64,000 nucleotides of DNA from Antarcticibacterium flavum (GTDB taxonomy: Bacteria; Bacteroidota; Bacteroidia; Flavobacteriales; Flavobacteriaceae). The DNA lies in contig NZ_CP040812.1 of assembly GCF_006159205.1 (NCBI RefSeq), positions 4,216,001 through 4,280,000 on the forward strand. Direction: 5' to 3'. Under the pieces are notes generated by a model. It saw only the letters and a program-made list of their open reading frames with translations. It was not told where the DNA came from and ran no database searches. Below are positions 60,969 through 64,000 of this stretch, one piece after another. Positions within the stretch are counted from its first letter, which is position 1; every line of letters begins with the position of its first letter. Both the position numbers and the translations under genes were made by a program.

Positions 60969-62306
60969 TTATATACCCGTATAATTTTGCGGAGTGATAG
61001 ATTTTAGTTCTATTTTTATTTCTTCAGAAACTCTTAAGGTCTCTATAAAACCGGCAATACTCTCCCTGTTGATACCTTCGTTGGTCCTGGTTAAACCTTT
61101 AAGGGCTTCATATGGATTCTCATAGCCTTCCCGCCTTAGTATAGTTTGTATAGCCTCTGCAACCACAGCCCAGTTATTTTCCAGATCCTGCTGTATCTTT
61201 GACTCATTAAGAAGTAATTTTTCCAGCCCTTTTAAAGTAGAGTGGAATGCGATGAGGGTATGACCCAGCGGCACTCCTATATTCCTTAACACAGTACTAT
61301 CGGTAAGATCTCGCTGTAATCGGCTTACAGGAAGCTTTGCAGCCAAATGTTCAAAGATCGCATTGGCGATCCCCAGGTTTCCTTCACTATTCTCAAAATC
61401 TATTGGGTTTACTTTATGAGGCATAGCCGAGGAACCTACTTCTCCTTTTTTGATCTTCTGCTTAAAGTAATCCATTGAAATATAAGTCCAGAAATCCCTG
61501 TCCAAATCAATAAGTATGGTATTAATACGCTTTAAGTTATCAAATAAGGCGGCCATGTTGTCGTAATGTTCGATTTGGGTAGTAGGAAAGGAATGATCCA
61601 GTCCAAGATCCCCCTCAACGAAATTAGAGCCAAATTTCCTCCAGTCGGTATTGGGGTATGCTACTTTATGGGCATTATAATTCCCGGTGGCCCCTCCAAA
61701 TTTGGCTGAATGTGGAACCTGCTTTAACTGGTCCTGCTGTATCCTTAGGCGTGTAACAAAGACTTCCATTTCTTTTCCCAGCCTTGTTGGTGAAGCCGGT
61801 TGGCCATGTGTACGAGCAAGAAGGGGGATATCTTCCCACTCCTTACCAAGGTCTTTAAGCTTGCCAATAATTTCATTAAGAAGGGGAAGATAAACTTCAT
61901 CAACAGCTTCCTTAAGGCTAAGTGGGACTGCCGTATTATTGATATCCTGGGAGGTGAGGCCAAAGTGGATGAATTCCTTGCTTTTAGTCAAACCCAGCTC
62001 ATCAAATCTTTTCTTGATAAAATATTCTACAGCCTTGACATCGTGGTTGGTCGTACGTTCAATTTCCTTTACGGCAGCAGCATCATTAGAGGAAAAATTC
62101 CTGTAAATATCACGAAGCTTCTCAAAACTGTCCTGTTTTACATCTTTAAGCTGGGGTAGAGGCAATTTGCAAAGTGCAATGAAATATTCTATTTCAACTC
62201 TCACCCGGTATTTTATAAGGGCTTCTTCACTAAAATATTTTATTAGGGATTTTGTCTTTTGGTGATATCTCCCATCAATAGGTGAAATTGCTGTAAGCGG
62301 TGTCAT
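60969..62306 (-). CDS. purB: Adenylosuccinate lyase
   Basis: 445 residues, the usual size. It belongs to the fumarase/aspartase superfamily and catalyses two steps: SAICAR to AICAR in purine synthesis and adenylosuccinate to AMP. Visible motifs: TAISPIDGRYHQKTKSLIKY at the N-terminus, ERTTNHDVKAVEYFIKKR, HFGLTSQDINNTAVPLSL, LARTHGQPASPTRLGKEMEV, and the signature loop GSSAMPHKVNPIDFENSEGN. The sequence resembles the E. coli-type PurB branch. It appears monocistronic, convergent with the DUF4252 operon. Confidence 0.97.
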   Translation of the reverse strand: MTPLTAISPIDGRYHQKTKSLIKYFSEEALIKYRVRVEIEYFIALCKLPLPQLKDVKQDSFEKLRDIYRNFSSNDAAAVKEIERTTNHDVKAVEYFIKKRFDELGLTKSKEFIHFGLTSQDINNTAVPLSLKEAVDEVYLPLLNEIIGKLKDLGKEWEDIPLLARTHGQPASPTRLGKEMEVFVTRLRIQQDQLKQVPHSAKFGGATGNYNAHKVAYPNTDWRKFGSNFVEGDLGLDHSFPTTQIEHYDNMAALFDNLKRINTILIDLDRDFWTYISMDYFKQKIKKGEVGSSAMPHKVNPIDFENSEGNLGIANAIFEHLAAKLPVSRLQRDLTDSTVLRNIGVPLGHTLIAFHSTLKGLEKLLLNESKIQQDLENNWAVVAEAIQTILRREGYENPYEALKGLTRTNEGINRESIAGFIETLRVSEEIKIELKSITPQNYTGI

Positions 62307-62396
62307 TATTACTTATTTAAATTGAGCCGCTAATATAAGCCTTTAACGTATTTTAAAGAGGTTCTTTGAAGGTTAATTGCTGAAGGATCTCAGATT

Positions 62397-63092
62397 TCAT
62401 TCAGTATTTTTTTTACCTGTTAGCAATTGCTGTACCAGGGATGGAACCCCTACCGCAGCTTTTTCTGAAATAATTGTAACATCTGGCCTGTGATATAGGG
62501 AAGGGGCGGGATCAATAAAATATATACCCGCGTCCTCCCGGGCAAAATCAATAAGAGCAGCGGCCGGATAGACCTGTAGAGAAGTTCCTATGATTAGTAC
62601 GATATCTGCCTCCCGGGTGATATCACAGGCAATGGGAAACATAGGTACAGCTTCGCCAAACCATACTATATGTGGCCTTAGTTGATGATTATGTTCACAA
62701 AAGTCGCCTAGCTTGAGATCATTTCTCCAGTCCATTATCAAATCTTCATCAAAGGTACTCCTCACCTTTAAAAGTTCCCCGTGTAAATGCAGTACATTGG
62801 AGCTTCCTGCACGTTCGTGAAGATCATCTACATTCTGAGTGATTATTTGTACATCATATTCTTCTTCAAGTTGAGCCAGGGCATAATGAGCGGGATTGGG
62901 CTCTACAGTTAGTAATTGTTTCCTTCGTTGATTATAGAATTCCAGGACATTTTCAGGATCGTTATCCCATCCCTGTGGCGAAGCAACTTCCATTACATCA
63001 TGTCCTTCCCATAATCCATCGGCATCCCTGAATGTCTTAATACCGCTTTCGGCACTAATTCCTGCGCCGGTAAGAACAACAATCTTTGTCAT
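62397..63092 (-). CDS. cobB: NAD-dependent protein deacylase (class III sirtuin, CobB-like) lacking zinc cysteines
   Basis: 231 residues from the ATG at 63092 (MTKIVVLTGAGISAESGIKT); the longer open frame to 63209 adds sequence with no sirtuin similarity. Motifs: GAGISAESGIKTFR, ITQNVDDLHERAG, catalytic H104 in LHLHGEL, PHIVWFGE and IGTSLQVYPAAAL. Tyr53 and Arg56 in EFYNQRRKQL match the Y-x-x-R acyl-carboxylate pocket of desuccinylases. In the zinc-module region (107-140) only one cysteine (C132) remains, versus four in CobB. Expected to remove acyl groups, perhaps succinyl, from lysines. Confidence 0.9.
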   Translation of the reverse strand: MTKIVVLTGAGISAESGIKTFRDADGLWEGHDVMEVASPQGWDNDPENVLEFYNQRRKQLLTVEPNPAHYALAQLEEEYDVQIITQNVDDLHERAGSSNVLHLHGELLKVRSTFDEDLIMDWRNDLKLGDFCEHNHQLRPHIVWFGEAVPMFPIACDITREADIVLIIGTSLQVYPAAALIDFAREDAGIYFIDPAPSLYHRPDVTIISEKAAVGVPSLVQQLLTGKKNTE

Positions 63093-63356
63093 TTCGAAAG
63101 AGTTTAAATGAAAACTGAAAATACAAATAATTCGCAAATTGACTGGAGGCAATATAATCTGGAAGCGCGAAAGGGAGAGAATATTGTTGTTCGGAATTGC
63201 CCAATTCACAATAAAAAAGAAGTATTAGTGCGAAAACCAAATAAATTATTAAATTTACTCCTTAACCTCCATACACCTTGTTAATATATTCGTAAAAGGG
63301 GTGCTCATTTGATTTTCTTAAAATATTTTAGTTAGGTAACTTTTAACCTACTTATT

Positions 63357-63545
63357 ATGAGAAAATTATTTTTTGCCCTGTTTGCGATAGGACTATTGGC
63401 CGGTTGTACTGCAGAATCACTTGAAGAATATGAAAACTACAGTGTCGACAAAACAAAAATTCAGCGCCCGGGTTCCCAGGGAATCTATATGGAAGAAGTT
63501 GACAAAGACAAAATACAACGACCAGGTTCTCAAGGTAACAATTAG
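63357..63545 (+). CDS. Small lipoprotein with duplicated IQRPGSQG motif
   Basis: 62 residues. A lipoprotein signal (MRKLFFALFAIGLLAGC, Cys17) is followed by about 45 residues that include two near-identical 12-residue units: DKTKIQRPGSQG (31-42) and DKDKIQRPGSQG (49-60), ending GNN. The mature peptide is hydrophilic and probably unfolded. A membrane-protein frame opens inside its 3' end. I do not recognise a named family with assigned function. The signal peptide and internal repeat make it very likely to be a real gene despite its size. Confidence 0.8.
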   Translation: MRKLFFALFAIGLLAGCTAESLEEYENYSVDKTKIQRPGSQGIYMEEVDKDKIQRPGSQGNN

Positions 63546-64000
63546 AACTTTTGCAAGCGCTCTGGTAGCAGTAGCGGGCTTTATGCTATTTGCAGATAAG
63601 ATCCTGGAGGTAAATTTTGCTGAGACTTATGGATTTGCCGATTCTCAGACTTTTTTATGGGTCTTCACCCAGTCAATTTCCCCGTTGTTATTAATAATAG
63701 GACTAGTTTTTAAACCTTATAAGATCGCTATTACGATACCGGTATATATGTACTTTGTGCAATTATACTGGGTTTTTAACCCTGCTATAAGATTTGATGA
63801 TATTCTCCTGCAAACTTATGCTATTGGAGCTGTCCTTGGGTTTATAGCGCTTGTAGTGGTAATTAACTGGTTCTTTCATAAAGCCAGTGACAAAAGACAA
63901 AGAACTATTGGTCAACTGGAGCGTGCGCTGGATCTTGACCTTATTGAGGGGATACAGGTTCTCATTCGATTTATTGTTGTAGATATTAAAAGAAAATATA
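63499..64000 (+). CDS. Polytopic membrane protein, partial, overlapping the small lipoprotein gene
   Basis: An open frame to the window end, at least 167 residues from a TTG at 63499 (LTKTKYNDQVLKVTIRTFAS), overlapping the lipoprotein gene by 47 bases in another frame; the next Met (ATG at 63582) is inside the first membrane helix. At least four hydrophobic helices: FASALVAVAGFMLFADKI, WVFTQSISPLLLIIGLVFKP, ITIPVYMYFVQLYWVF and TYAIGAVLGFIALVVVINWF, then a basic cytoplasmic segment (FHKASDKRQRTIGQLERALD). The remainder lies beyond the window, so the family is unknown. It is probably translationally coupled to the lipoprotein. Confidence 0.7.
   Translation, partial: MTKTKYNDQVLKVTIRTFASALVAVAGFMLFADKILEVNFAETYGFADSQTFLWVFTQSISPLLLIIGLVFKPYKIAITIPVYMYFVQLYWVFNPAIRFDDILLQTYAIGAVLGFIALVVVINWFFHKASDKRQRTIGQLERALDLDLIEGIQVLIRFIVVDIKRKY

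Overview
The window looks like chromosome from a member of the Bacteroidota, most likely a marine-type Flavobacteriaceae (relatives of Gramella, Salegentibacter or Zunongwangia; inferred). Supporting evidence: a SusC/SusD pair, TAnnTTTG -7 promoter elements with TTTG about 19 bases upstream, a 950-residue CarB, an 83-residue type B L31, DUF4199 and DUF4252 proteins, and many short lipoproteins with LxxC signal peptides. No rRNA, tRNA or CRISPR array was found. The only mobile element is one IS1182-family insertion.

Layout. 1-6.3 kb (minus): partial FG-GAP/CRTAC1-like lipoprotein, SusD, SusC. 6.5-8.5 kb: divergent lipid kinase and APP1-type phosphatidate phosphatase. 8.6-12.3 kb: tex, then a two-gene PRC-barrel/membrane-protein unit. 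12.7-20.8 kb: class III aminotransferase, purL, lamin-tail lipoprotein, RsmB-type rRNA methyltransferase and a divergent BNR-repeat lipoprotein. 20.9-26.1 kb: two ECF sigma modules with membrane regulators, an intergenic small-RNA candidate, and two Tat-exported ferritin-like proteins. 26.3-31.4 kb: an envelope operon (DUF4199, GT2 glycosyltransferase, phosphohexomutase, MsbA-like ABC exporter). 31.6-36.6 kb: rpmE2, the IS, a GlmU-like protein, a repeat-rich intergenic region and mtaB. 36.6-44.6 kb: small acetyltransferase-like protein, alpha/beta hydrolase plus lytic transglycosylase, thioredoxin-like protein, TPR membrane protein, rpmH, carB, small lipoprotein, DUF423.

44.6-49.0 kb is a tight minus-strand run (rmuC, serine hydrolase, small membrane protein, thioesterase, BASS transporter). 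49.1-55.4 kb is a cobalamin uptake locus: BtuF/BtuC/BtuD ABC importer on minus, and on plus a cobalamin riboswitch, a BtuB-like TonB receptor and a BtuG-like beta-propeller lipoprotein. Read closely, the locus is damaged. The receptor and the binding protein each carry a one-base frameshift in a homopolymer run, and the ATPase has no ATG/GTG/TTG start upstream of its Walker A motif. No comparable lesion was noticed in the rest of the window, so this is either concerted decay of B12 uptake or a local cluster of sequence errors.

55.5-58.6 kb holds two tandem paralogous S41 peptidase lipoproteins. 58.8-60.9 kb holds an ECF sigma / membrane regulator / two DUF4252 protein operon. 61-64 kb holds purB, a zinc-ligand-poor sirtuin, a 62-residue lipoprotein with a duplicated IQRPGSQG motif, and the start of a membrane protein that overlaps it.
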